From the NCBI GenBank assembly GCA_964624875.1, contig CAZUZA010000017.1:1-28113 (forward strand): DNA of 28,113 nucleotides, in the 5' to 3' direction. The notes below the pieces were generated by a model. That model saw only the letters and a list, made by a program, of their open reading frames with translations, was not told the origin of the DNA and did not search any database. Each line of letters starts with the position of its first letter. Positions within the stretch are counted from its first letter, which is position 1. Shown here piece after piece: positions 1-6,859 of this stretch. The translations under genes and the position numbers were made by a program. This DNA is from Atopostipes sp964624875 (GTDB lineage Bacteria > Bacillota > Bacilli > Lactobacillales > Carnobacteriaceae_A).

Positions 1-609
1 TATGGGGAAGCAATCACCACGATGGACTATGAAGTCGGTTCCTTTTTTTACGAATTAAGAGAACCACTCCGAACAATGATTGCTACAGGGATTACACGAA
101 TAGCCGACCTTGAAGGGCAGGTGCTCATCACCATCGTCGTTGTCATCCTGTTATTCCTATTTCGCAAATGGCGTACAGCCTTGTGGTACGGCTTGACCGT
201 CCTAATAGGTGCTGCCTTTATAAATGGGGCCGTAAAAAATCTATTCCAACGAATTCGTCCCGATCAAATTGACCACTTAATCGAACAAGGTGGTTACGCC
301 TTTCCAAGTGGGCACGCAATGGGCTCGATGATTGTCTTTGGAGGCATCTTGTTTATAATCATTCGCCTTATGACAGCACGTCGCGTGCAATCGCAAGCCG
401 CAAAAGGGGCGATTGGCTTCCTAATCGGGCTGCTTATTTTATTCATCGGTCTGAGTCGGATTTACTTAGGGGTTCACTACCCAAGTGACGTCATCGGGGG
501 CTTCTCACTAGGATTCGCTTGGCTGAGTTTATCGATCGCCACTCTAGGGTTATCGGTGACTGAAAAAGAATTCAGGGCTAAACGAAAATATAAGCTGAAA
601 ACAAAATAA
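1..609 (+). CDS. PAP2-family membrane phosphatase, 5' end outside the window
   Basis: This is the C-terminal part of a type 2 phosphatidic acid phosphatase-like membrane protein, a family that dephosphorylates phosphatidic acid, phosphatidylglycerophosphate or undecaprenyl pyrophosphate at the membrane. The three signature motifs are present: K-x6-RP (codons from 235), PSGHAMG (about 313-333), and SRIYLGVHYPSD (about 457-492). Hydrophobic segments surround them. The frame stays open from base 1, and the ATG at 22 has no ribosome site before it. Family members carry about 20 more N-terminal residues with a first membrane span, so the true start probably lies upstream of the window. The C-terminus is basic (KRKYKLKTK) and probably cytoplasmic. 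The exact lipid substrate cannot be told. A terminator follows directly. Confidence 0.9.
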   Translation, partial: YGEAITTMDYEVGSFFYELREPLRTMIATGITRIADLEGQVLITIVVVILLFLFRKWRTALWYGLTVLIGAAFINGAVKNLFQRIRPDQIDHLIEQGGYAFPSGHAMGSMIVFGGILFIIIRLMTARRVQSQAAKGAIGFLIGLLILFIGLSRIYLGVHYPSDVIGGFSLGFAWLSLSIATLGLSVTEKEFRAKRKYKLKTK

Positions 610-616
610 GAACCAC

Positions 617-647
617 AAACCGTCGCTTTTCGACGGTTTTTTCTTTT
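617..647 (+). terminator. Intrinsic terminator after the PAP2 gene
   Basis: A perfect stem AACCGTCG/CGACGGTT (618-625 with 631-638) closes a CTTTT loop and runs into a T-rich tail (TTTTTTCTTTT). It separates the PAP2 gene from the regulator unit. Confidence 0.88.
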
Positions 648-664
648 CCTTGGTGAAATATGGA

Positions 665-704
665 TTGAAATTGTAGAAGCATAGTGTTATACTTGATGTA
701 TAAC
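665..704 (+). promoter_or_regulatory. Promoter and operator of the GntR/DUF1648 operon
   Basis: A sigma-A type promoter is visible: TTGAAA (665-670), 17-bp spacer, TATACT (688-693). Over its -10 box lies a perfect inverted repeat GTTATAC-TTGAT-GTATAAC (686-704). A dyad placed there would block RNA polymerase. It is therefore the likely binding site of the YtrA-type repressor encoded just downstream (inference: autoregulation). Confidence 0.75.
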
Positions 705-727
705 AAATAGAACGAAGGAGGTTGCGT

Positions 728-1105
728 ATGTTTATCGAAATTGAACAAAATAGTCCAATTCCAATTTACACACAATTGATTAACCAAATAAAGAAAGCCA
801 TCGTTATCGGTGAATTACTAAATGGCGAAATGTTACCAAGTGTGCGCTCATTAGCAGGTGACTTAGGCGTGAATATGCATACCGTAAATAAAGCCTATAA
901 TTTTTTAACAGAAGAAGGCATTTTAGTGAAAAGCCAGCGTGGGTATACAATTGAACGAGCGGCTGAACTCCCACAAGAGTTTGAAGAAGACATGCAATTG
1001 CGTATGGAAGAATTATTAGTTGATCTTTTTATTCATGATATTCCAGTTGAAAAAGCCCAAGAGTGGCTCCAGTCAGCTGCAAATAAACTAAAGAAGGAGT
1101 GGTAA
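728..1105 (+). CDS. GntR-family regulator, YtrA subfamily
   Basis: A short (125 aa) GntR-type transcription factor. The N-terminal winged helix-turn-helix covers about residues 8-75 and has the family signature: PIYTQLINQIKKAI, then LPSVRSLAGDLGVNMHTVNKAYNFL, then an EEGILVKSQRGY wing. The tail after it is only about 45 residues and holds an amphipathic helix, the size seen in YtrA-type repressors, which usually sit first in operons for ABC transporters or membrane proteins. I chose ATG 728 because AAGGAGG (715-721) lies 6 bases before it; the in-frame TTG at 722 abuts that ribosome site and is too close. The next gene starts 3 bases after the stop. The upstream palindrome suggests autorepression. 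The effector is unknown. Confidence 0.9.
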   Translation: MFIEIEQNSPIPIYTQLINQIKKAIVIGELLNGEMLPSVRSLAGDLGVNMHTVNKAYNFLTEEGILVKSQRGYTIERAAELPQEFEEDMQLRMEELLVDLFIHDIPVEKAQEWLQSAANKLKKEW

Positions 1106-1108
1106 AAG

Positions 1109-2224
1109 ATGTGGTTATTTACATTCTTAATGTTTACAATTATCGTTACAACAGGTGGCATGACGGGACTGACCCCGTATTTTAGTCGTAAAGCAACGCC
1201 ATTTGGTGTCGCCGTAAATGGGAAACATGACTTTGTGGAGGCAAAAAAGAAACGATACGCATTTTTAAATATTTTATTCAGCATTATAATCAGCTTGCCT
1301 TTGTTCGTCTTCCCTCTATTAGAAGATACACAGGAAATGGAATTATGGTTGGGTATCTTTGTCTTGATTGCGATCATTGGTTTAATGCTCTTTAATTTCA
1401 TGTTGTATATCAAGTATCGTAAAGAAGTTCGAGAATGGCGAACGACCGTGCCTGAAGCACAACCTTCTCCTAAAAAGAAAATAGTCGTCGATATGGCTTA
1501 TCACGAAAAACTGTCTACAAGAGGACATGCATCCTTTTTCATCTGGCAATTTTTAATCGTGTTGGTGACAACCGTTATTATTTTAGTCTTTTACGATCGC
1601 ATTCCGGCTGAAATACCGATCCACTGGGATAGCAGCTTTGAAGTCTCGCGTTCGATTGATAAGAGTGTATGGGGTGCCTTGGCTTTGCCGGGTATGCAGT
1701 TGTTGATGATTCCCGTATTTAATGCTAGTTACCACTCAATTATTAAATCGAAACAAAAATTATCCCCTTTCGATCCGAAGCAAGCAAGTGAGAATAGCCG
1801 TCGTTTTCGTGAGGCTTGGTCAAACTTTTTATTTGTCATAACAATCGCCACTCAATTACTCTTTACTATCATTGCCTTTGTTTCAATGTTTGGCGAGAAT
1901 TTACCATCGTGGCTTTTAATTGTGGTGCTCATTGTTTATCTCCTAGTCACAATGGGTGGCGCGTTTTACTTAACCATGAGATATGGACAAGCCGGAGAAA
2001 AGTTGTTGGCAGAAGAAGGACAGTATTACTCAGATCCAGAAGAAGACGAAAAATGGTTACTTGGTATGATTTACTATAATAAAGAGGACCCATCCGTTTT
2101 TGTCGAAAAACGATTTGGCGTCGGAACCGCATTAAATATGGGGAACAAGAAAGCTTGGCTATTCATAGGTGGCCTCATCTTGTTCACTGTTCTAATCATT
2201 TTACTAACTGTCGCACTAGACTAA
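1109..2224 (+). CDS. DUF1648/DUF5808 multi-spanning membrane protein
   Basis: A 371-aa integral membrane protein with about eight hydrophobic segments (residues about 2-18, 50-70, 80-102, 143-162, 186-205, 238-260, 267-290, 349-369). Between segments 4 and 5 it carries the DUF1648 signature (PAEIPIHWDSS, about residues 166-176), and near the C-terminus a DUF5808-like stretch (WLLGMIYYNKEDPSVF, from residue 316). Proteins of this class often accompany a YtrA-type GntR regulator, as here. Some relatives with DUF1648 are tied to resistance against self-made toxic peptides (SdpI-like), but no function can be assigned from sequence. Its ribosome site, AAGGAG, lies inside the end of the regulator gene, so the two are one operon. 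A terminator follows immediately. Confidence 0.88.
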   Translation: MWLFTFLMFTIIVTTGGMTGLTPYFSRKATPFGVAVNGKHDFVEAKKKRYAFLNILFSIIISLPLFVFPLLEDTQEMELWLGIFVLIAIIGLMLFNFMLYIKYRKEVREWRTTVPEAQPSPKKKIVVDMAYHEKLSTRGHASFFIWQFLIVLVTTVIILVFYDRIPAEIPIHWDSSFEVSRSIDKSVWGALALPGMQLLMIPVFNASYHSIIKSKQKLSPFDPKQASENSRRFREAWSNFLFVITIATQLLFTIIAFVSMFGENLPSWLLIVVLIVYLLVTMGGAFYLTMRYGQAGEKLLAEEGQYYSDPEEDEKWLLGMIYYNKEDPSVFVEKRFGVGTALNMGNKKAWLFIGGLILFTVLIILLTVALD

Positions 2225-2251
2225 AAGAAGCTCATCCGAGCTTCTTTTTTT
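2225..2251 (+). terminator. Intrinsic terminator after the DUF1648 gene
   Basis: A perfect 9-bp stem AAGAAGCTC/GAGCTTCTT (2225-2233 with 2238-2246) with loop ATCC is followed by five more Ts. It overlaps the stop codon of the preceding gene. Confidence 0.9.
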
Positions 2252-2335
2252 GCTTACTTGATCGAATGTTTCCTCCCAAAGAGTGATGTGTGATGATAAT
2301 CGACTGTGATTTAAATGTTTTTAACCGAATAACGC

Positions 2336-2389
2336 AAAATTCAAATCGCAATCCAGAATTTTCACATTTCAGTAAGAATATGAGATACT
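2336..2389 (+). promoter_or_regulatory. Candidate promoter of the luciferase-like gene, with an upstream dyad
   Basis: TTCACA (2361-2366), a 17-bp spacer and GATACT (2384-2389) preceded by TGA (extended -10) form a plausible promoter 48 bases before the start codon. A perfect inverted repeat AAAATTC-N13-GAATTTT (2336-2362) abuts the -35 box and could bind a regulator, though in AT-rich DNA such repeats also arise by chance. The rest of 2252-2335 shows nothing recognisable. Confidence 0.45.
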
Positions 2390-2437
2390 GTAAATATCTT
2401 GAATTAGTAACAATTACGTACATAAAGGAGTTTATTC

Positions 2438-3496
2438 ATGGAAAAATTTAGAATTCAGCCTGATAAAGGCTTGGAATTTGGTGTCTACACATTGGGGGAT
2501 CACTTGCCGGACCCACATACGGGCAAAAGCATTTCAGCCCAAGAACGTATCCAACAAATTATTGAAATGGCTACGAAGGCCGAAGAAGTGGGCTTAGACT
2601 TTTTCAGTGTAGGCGAGAGTCATCAAGAATACTTCACAACACAAGCACACTCGGTTGTGTTAGCCGCAATCGCGCAAGCAACATCGAAGATAAAAATTGG
2701 AAGTTCTTCGACAATCATTAGTACGCTTGATCCCGTGCGTGTTTATGAAGACTTTGCCACACTTGATTTAATTTCAGACGGCCGAATGGAAATCATTGCT
2801 GGACGTGCCTCACGAGTAGGTGTATTCGAGCTATTAGGGTACGAACTCCATAATTATGAAGAATTATTTGAAGAAAAATTCGATTTATTACGACTCATTA
2901 ACGAGAATGAAATCGTCAATTGGGAAGGGGAATTCCGTGCACCATTAAAAGATGCGCAAATTCTGCCACGACCAAAAGAGGGATCGTTGCCAATTTGGCG
3001 AGCCGTTGGTGGAGGGCCTGGAAGTGCTGTTCGTGCAGGCTTGAAGGGTGTTCCTATGTTTCTGGCAATGCTTGGTGGACCGGCTGAATCCTTTAAGTAT
3101 TCACTGGATGTATATCGCGAAGCGTTAAGTCGTGGTGGACACCATCCGAATGACTTCCCGGTAGCAAACGCAGGATTCTTCTATGTTGCGGAAACAACGC
3201 AACAAGCTTTTAGAGAAGTCTACCCACACGTGAATGAGGGGATGAAGCGCACAAACGGTCAAGGCTTTCCAAAACAAAGTTTCGCTCAAGGCATGGATGT
3301 CCGTAATGTTATGAACATTGGTTCTGTAGACCAAATTGTCGAGAAAATTCTGTATCAACATGAATTATTTGGCCAGCAACGCTATATCGCACAATTAGAC
3401 TTTGGCGGTATACCGCACGACAAGATCATGAACAATATTGAAGTATTCGGAACAGAAATCATCCCGAAAGTGAAAAAACATTTAGGCTACAAATAA
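2438..3496 (+). CDS. LLM-class flavin-dependent oxidoreductase (luciferase-like monooxygenase)
   Basis: A 352-aa TIM-barrel flavoenzyme of the bacterial luciferase-like family, which uses reduced FMN or F420 to oxidise small organic substrates. Family marks: LEFGVYTLGDH near the N-terminus, an EEVGLDFFSVGESHQ strand-loop (about residues 50-64), SSSTIISTLDPVRVYEDFATLDLISDGRMEI-type motif in two blocks (about residues 90-120), AGRAS after it, and PIWRAVGGGPGSAVRAG (about 186-202), which contacts the cofactor phosphate in relatives. Length is typical. A good ribosome site (AAAGGAG) precedes the ATG. It stands alone, convergent with glyA across a shared terminator. In Lactobacillales the flavin is most likely FMN. 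The substrate is unknown. Confidence 0.92.
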   Translation: MEKFRIQPDKGLEFGVYTLGDHLPDPHTGKSISAQERIQQIIEMATKAEEVGLDFFSVGESHQEYFTTQAHSVVLAAIAQATSKIKIGSSSTIISTLDPVRVYEDFATLDLISDGRMEIIAGRASRVGVFELLGYELHNYEELFEEKFDLLRLINENEIVNWEGEFRAPLKDAQILPRPKEGSLPIWRAVGGGPGSAVRAGLKGVPMFLAMLGGPAESFKYSLDVYREALSRGGHHPNDFPVANAGFFYVAETTQQAFREVYPHVNEGMKRTNGQGFPKQSFAQGMDVRNVMNIGSVDQIVEKILYQHELFGQQRYIAQLDFGGIPHDKIMNNIEVFGTEIIPKVKKHLGYK

Positions 3497-3506
3497 ATAA
3501 CAAAAC

Positions 3507-3552
3507 AAAAAAGCGATGCAACTCTTATTCCAAAGAGTTGCGTCGCTTTTTA
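3507..3552. terminator. Bidirectional terminator between the LLM gene and glyA
   Basis: A long stem (AAAGCGATGCAACTCTT at about 3509-3525 pairing with AAGAGTTGCGTCGCTTT at about 3532-3548; one T-G pair) has an A-run on the left and a T-run on the right. It can stop transcription from both convergent genes. Confidence 0.9.
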
Positions 3553-3558
3553 TTTTAA

Positions 3559-4785
3559 TTAAAGATTTGGATAAAGCGGGAACTGTGCCGTTAACGCTAA
3601 AACCTCTGCACGAACGTCCTCTAAAACCGCTTCGTCTTCTGGATTCTTGGCCACACGAATAATAAATTCAGCCACTTTCTTCGCATCGTCTTCTTTAAAG
3701 CCACGCGTTGTAATCGCTGGCGTCCCAATACGAATCCCACTCGTTTTTGAAGGAGGCAACTGATCAAATGGAATCGCGTTTTTATTCACCGTAATTCCTA
3801 CAGAATCCAACACCGTCTCCAACTGCTGACCATTCATTTCATAAGGAGAAACATCCAATAAAAAGAGATGATTATCCGTACCCTGACTGACAACCCCAAA
3901 GTTCGAAGCCTGGAAAACCTCAACCATTGCTTGCGCATTTTTAATCACCTGAGCGATATAAGTCATAAATTCAGGCTGCGCCGCCTCGTAAAATGACACA
4001 GCTTTTGCTGCGATAACGTGCTCTAGTGGACCACCTTGAATGCCCGGGAAGACCGCACTGTTTAGTTTTCTCGCGTACTCTTTTTTCGCTAGAATTAACC
4101 CGCCTCGTGGACCACGTAATGTTTTGTGTGTCGTAGAAGTGACCACGTCTGCATAAGGTACAGGGTTTTGGTGATGACCTGTAGCGACCAAACCAGCAAT
4201 ATGTGCCATGTCGACCATTAATTTCGCACCAACTTCATCCGCAATTTCACGGAATTTAGCAAAGTCAATGTGACGGGAATACGCACTGGCACCTGCTACG
4301 ATTAAGACCGGCTTTTCTTTTAAAGCAATCTCACGGACTGCTTCGTAGTCAATCGCACCTTCATCTTCAGTAACGCCATAAGCAACAAAGTTATAATCTT
4401 TTCCACTAAAGTTAACAGAAGCGCCATGTGTTAAGTGGCCCCCGTGGTTTAAGTTCATCCCTAAGATCTTGTCACCTGGCTTAACTAATACGTGGTAAGC
4501 CGCCATATTCGCTTGACTTCCCGAGTGTGGCTGGACGTTTGCGTATTCTGCTTGGAACAGTTCTTTTGCACGATCAATCGCTAAATTTTCAATGATATCC
4601 ACAAATTCGCAGCCACCATAATAACGGCGACCTGGATATCCTTCAGCATATTTATTCGTTAAAATACTACCTTGTGCCTTCATAACGTCTTCAGATACGA
4701 AGTTTTCAGAGGCGATTAATTCAATACCATTCGTTTGGCGATTCTTTTCTTTTTCGATTGCTGCAAATACTTCTTGGTCAAACAT
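3559..4785 (-). CDS. glyA: Serine hydroxymethyltransferase
   Basis: PLP enzyme that converts serine and tetrahydrofolate to glycine and methylene-tetrahydrofolate, the main source of one-carbon units for purine, thymidylate and methionine synthesis. The 408-aa protein shows the family landmarks: ELIASENFVS (22-31), YAEGYPGRRYYGGCE (46-60), NVQPHSGSQAN (83-93), the loop VDMAHIAGLVA (191-201), and the PLP-binding lysine K221 in TSTTHKTLRGPRGG. Length is normal for bacteria. The start codon has AGGTGA six bases upstream. It is monocistronic, with its own promoter (4820-4848) and the shared terminator. I saw no PurR-type box upstream of it, in contrast to purR in this window. Confidence 0.98.
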   Translation of the reverse strand: MFDQEVFAAIEKEKNRQTNGIELIASENFVSEDVMKAQGSILTNKYAEGYPGRRYYGGCEFVDIIENLAIDRAKELFQAEYANVQPHSGSQANMAAYHVLVKPGDKILGMNLNHGGHLTHGASVNFSGKDYNFVAYGVTEDEGAIDYEAVREIALKEKPVLIVAGASAYSRHIDFAKFREIADEVGAKLMVDMAHIAGLVATGHHQNPVPYADVVTSTTHKTLRGPRGGLILAKKEYARKLNSAVFPGIQGGPLEHVIAAKAVSFYEAAQPEFMTYIAQVIKNAQAMVEVFQASNFGVVSQGTDNHLFLLDVSPYEMNGQQLETVLDSVGITVNKNAIPFDQLPPSKTSGIRIGTPAITTRGFKEDDAKKVAEFIIRVAKNPEDEAVLEDVRAEVLALTAQFPLYPNL

Positions 4786-4819
4786 GCTATCACCTATCTA
4801 TATTTCATATTTTAATTAA

Positions 4820-4848
4820 ATTATAGACTACATTTTGCGATAGGTCTA
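4820..4848 (-). promoter_or_regulatory. Candidate glyA promoter
   Basis: On the minus strand, TAGACC (4848-4843), a 17-bp spacer and a perfect TATAAT (4825-4820) lie 35 bases from the glyA start. The -35 box matches the consensus at four of six positions. An ATAGAC...GTCTAT inverted repeat spans the spacer. Confidence 0.6.
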
Positions 4849-4877
4849 TTTATTAACAATATCAGCCTAAAGTCTGT

Positions 4878-4906
4878 TTTAGCATTTTACTTGGTTATGC
4901 TATAAT
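4878..4906 (+). promoter_or_regulatory. Extended -10 promoter of the DUF1002 gene
   Basis: TGC-TATAAT (4898-4906) is a perfect extended -10 box; the -35 region (TTTAGC, 4878-4883) is weak, as is usual for this promoter class. It points away from the glyA promoter. Confidence 0.65.
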
Positions 4907-4942
4907 TTAGATGAATCCTAAAAGAAAAAAGGAGCAAAGCAT

Positions 4943-5902
4943 ATGAAAAAAATTATGAATAAATTAACGAAAATGGTTATTGGCGCAACTGCAGCCACTT
5001 TATTTGCAACAGCAGGACTCTCAACGGTAAAAGCAATCGACACAAGTGTTGTTGATGAAGCGTGGGGGAAACCAACTTTTGTCTACGGTGGTGGCTTGAG
5101 TGAAGCAAACCTACAAGAAACAGCTGACCTATTTGGCATCGAGGATATGGACAATGTCGCTTCTACACCAGCATTAGGGGATGACTTAGTGAAATATTTA
5201 GGCTACGGTTCTGGAAGCACTTCGAGCATGATTTCATCTGTGTTAGTCCAAAAAGACAACAACAGTGGGGTTAACGTCGATATTTTAACACCAGAAAACA
5301 TCACAATGATTACAGCACAACAATATACAAATGCGGCAATTACAGCTGGAGTAGAAGATGTGAACATTGAGGTTGCAGCGATTACACCGGTAACAGGTGA
5401 GAGTGCACTGACAGGTGTTTATAAAGCCTTAGAAGTAAACGGTGAAGAACTTGACCAAGAGCGTATGGAAGTTGCCCAACAAGAATTAGAAGCAACGAGT
5501 GATATCGCTGAAGAAGAAAACTTAGATGAAGAGCAATCGGGTCGTTTAGATGGCGCCATTGTTGAAGTTAAACAACAATTAAGCGACATTAAAGATCGTA
5601 CAGACCAATTGGCAACGCGTGAAGAAATTGAACAAATCATTAATGATGCGTTAGACAAATACGACTTACGCAACATTATTTCAGTTGATAACATCAACAT
5701 CTTAATCAACTACTTTGAAAACTACCAGCAAACAAGTGCCATTGACTCGGAGCAAGTCCGTGAGCAATTAAACAAATTTGCGAACAACTTAGGAGACCGT
5801 ATTGGCGAAGCATGGCAAGAAGCTGAAGAAAGTGGCTTAATTGACCGTATCGCCAACTTCTTCCGTGAAATTATCCAATCGATCGCTAACTTATTTAACT
5901 AA
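4943..5902 (+). CDS. Secreted DUF1002 protein
   Basis: A 319-aa exported protein of the DUF1002 family (B. subtilis YpuA is a member). The N-terminus is a signal peptide: basic start, hydrophobic core (about residues 11-29) and a probable cut after VKA (residue 31). No lipobox or cell-wall sorting signal is present, so release or non-covalent wall binding is likely. The body is acidic and mostly helical; residues about 200-235 look coiled-coil-like, and the last 15 residues form an amphipathic helix (IANFFREIIQSIANLF). A strong ribosome site (AAAAAAGGAG) and an extended -10 promoter suggest good expression. It stands alone, between glyA and the tyrS unit. The family has no settled biochemical role, although Bacillus members respond to cell-envelope stress regulators. 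Confidence 0.88.
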   Translation: MKKIMNKLTKMVIGATAATLFATAGLSTVKAIDTSVVDEAWGKPTFVYGGGLSEANLQETADLFGIEDMDNVASTPALGDDLVKYLGYGSGSTSSMISSVLVQKDNNSGVNVDILTPENITMITAQQYTNAAITAGVEDVNIEVAAITPVTGESALTGVYKALEVNGEELDQERMEVAQQELEATSDIAEEENLDEEQSGRLDGAIVEVKQQLSDIKDRTDQLATREEIEQIINDALDKYDLRNIISVDNINILINYFENYQQTSAIDSEQVREQLNKFANNLGDRIGEAWQEAEESGLIDRIANFFREIIQSIANLFN

Positions 5903-5918
5903 AATAAAGAACAAGTAG

Positions 5919-5949
5919 AACTCCTCCTATGTGGGGAGTTTTTTGTTTT
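5919..5949 (+). terminator. Terminator after the DUF1002 gene
   Basis: Stem AACTCCTC/GGGGAGTT (5919-5926 with 5933-5940, one T-G pair) with a six-base loop, followed by TTTTGTTTTG. Confidence 0.85.
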
Positions 5950-6002
5950 GAAGGAAGGATGAAAAGTCGAATAACATAGCCGAATAAGTTTCAAACCCCA
6001 CA

Positions 6003-6037
6003 AAAAAAAACGTCCACCTCGCGCTGAGGGGACGTTT
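6003..6037 (-). terminator. Terminator of the tyrS-acetyltransferase transcript
   Basis: Read on the minus strand, AAACGTCC and GGACGTTT form the outer stem and CCTC/GAGG the inner stem, and a run of Ts follows. It lies 13 bases past the acetyltransferase stop codon. Confidence 0.87.
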
Positions 6038-6049
6038 CATTTCGATTCT

Positions 6050-6850
6050 TTATAGCTTTCTAAAGGCTTCGACAAACTCTTCTGTCAAAGGTTCGTTATC
6101 AGAGAAGATCGTAGGATCAATTTCCAACATTTGTGTAATGTATTTATCGAGTAAAACGGCGTCACACACATAAACTTTGGCATCACCAAATTCAGCGTAC
6201 TCAATCGCGCCTTTTTCAGCTAGCAAGTCTTCAACTTTCCAATAGCGTTCTGAGATACCTGAAGTATGGCGAAGGGAAGGGACTTCAATTTCCGACCCAT
6301 CTGGTAGAACCGTGACAAGAGCTTGAGGCTCATCGTGCAAGCGCCCTGGAATGTCACTCCACTCTTCAATACCATGGATATACGTATTTCTTCTTAAATC
6401 GACACCGACTAATAAAATTTTCGCATGACGGTCTAACAATTTCCCCCAAGAAGAGCCTCTTGCTGCAGGGGTATCAAATTGTTCGTTGCCAGCTGTGAAC
6501 TCTTCCGCGTCGACACCTAAAGCTCCAACAGAGTGAGTTGGATGTAACGAACGAATAACGCCTGGACGGTTACGGAATAACTCCGTTAAAATCCCGATAT
6601 GTGAAGGTGTTTCATCGACATAAAATTTTGGATTGTCAGCACCGACTGTACTCCAAGTATGTGTCGGGAAGACGAGTAACCCTTCCTCCATAAATTCCGT
6701 AAACGCATCAAGTACCGTATCGGCACCGTCTTTCACATTCCCAATGCTCTTCATAGAAGAGTGGACAATAATCGTACCTGTTTGGTCAATGTTCATCTTG
6801 TTTAATTGGTTAAGCAAATCTTCTTTTGTATAAATATTGATAACCTCCAA
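6050..6850 (-). CDS. AAC(3)-family (Antibiotic_NAT) N-acetyltransferase-like protein
   Basis: A 261-266 aa member of the aminoglycoside 3-N-acetyltransferase fold family, which uses acetyl-CoA. Family blocks are clear: IIVHSSMKSIG near the N-terminus, LLVFPTHTW, then TELFRNRPGVIRSLHPTHSVGALG, and a later KILLVGVDLRRNTYIHGIEEW. Many chromosomal members in Firmicutes (such as B. subtilis YokD) do not give known aminoglycoside resistance, so I infer no resistance phenotype. It begins nine bases after the tyrS stop and shares the T-box transcript. The start is uncertain. The only NTG upstream of the conserved block is TTG at 6850, which itself forms part of the ribosome site GGAGG (6848-6844). 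An in-frame ATT at 6835-6833 lies 8 bases past that site and may be the real start. The coordinates use TTG conservatively. Confidence 0.85.
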   Translation of the reverse strand: MEVINIYTKEDLLNQLNKMNIDQTGTIIVHSSMKSIGNVKDGADTVLDAFTEFMEEGLLVFPTHTWSTVGADNPKFYVDETPSHIGILTELFRNRPGVIRSLHPTHSVGALGVDAEEFTAGNEQFDTPAARGSSWGKLLDRHAKILLVGVDLRRNTYIHGIEEWSDIPGRLHDEPQALVTVLPDGSEIEVPSLRHTSGISERYWKVEDLLAEKGAIEYAEFGDAKVYVCDAVLLDKYITQMLEIDPTIFSDNEPLTEEFVEAFRKL

Positions 6851-6859
6851 TAGATTAAA

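Noticed and set aside
722..727. TTG at 722 as start of the GntR gene
   Set aside because: It touches the ribosome site AAGGAGG (715-721); ATG 728 has correct spacing.
1033..1413. Open frame on the minus strand across the regulator/membrane protein junction
   Set aside because: Lies opposite two well-supported genes, has no ribosome site and no family-like sequence.
6050..6850. Acquired aminoglycoside resistance gene
   Set aside because: Family fold is right, but it is a chromosomal gene embedded with tyrS, with host-like codon use and no mobile element nearby; substrate cannot be inferred.
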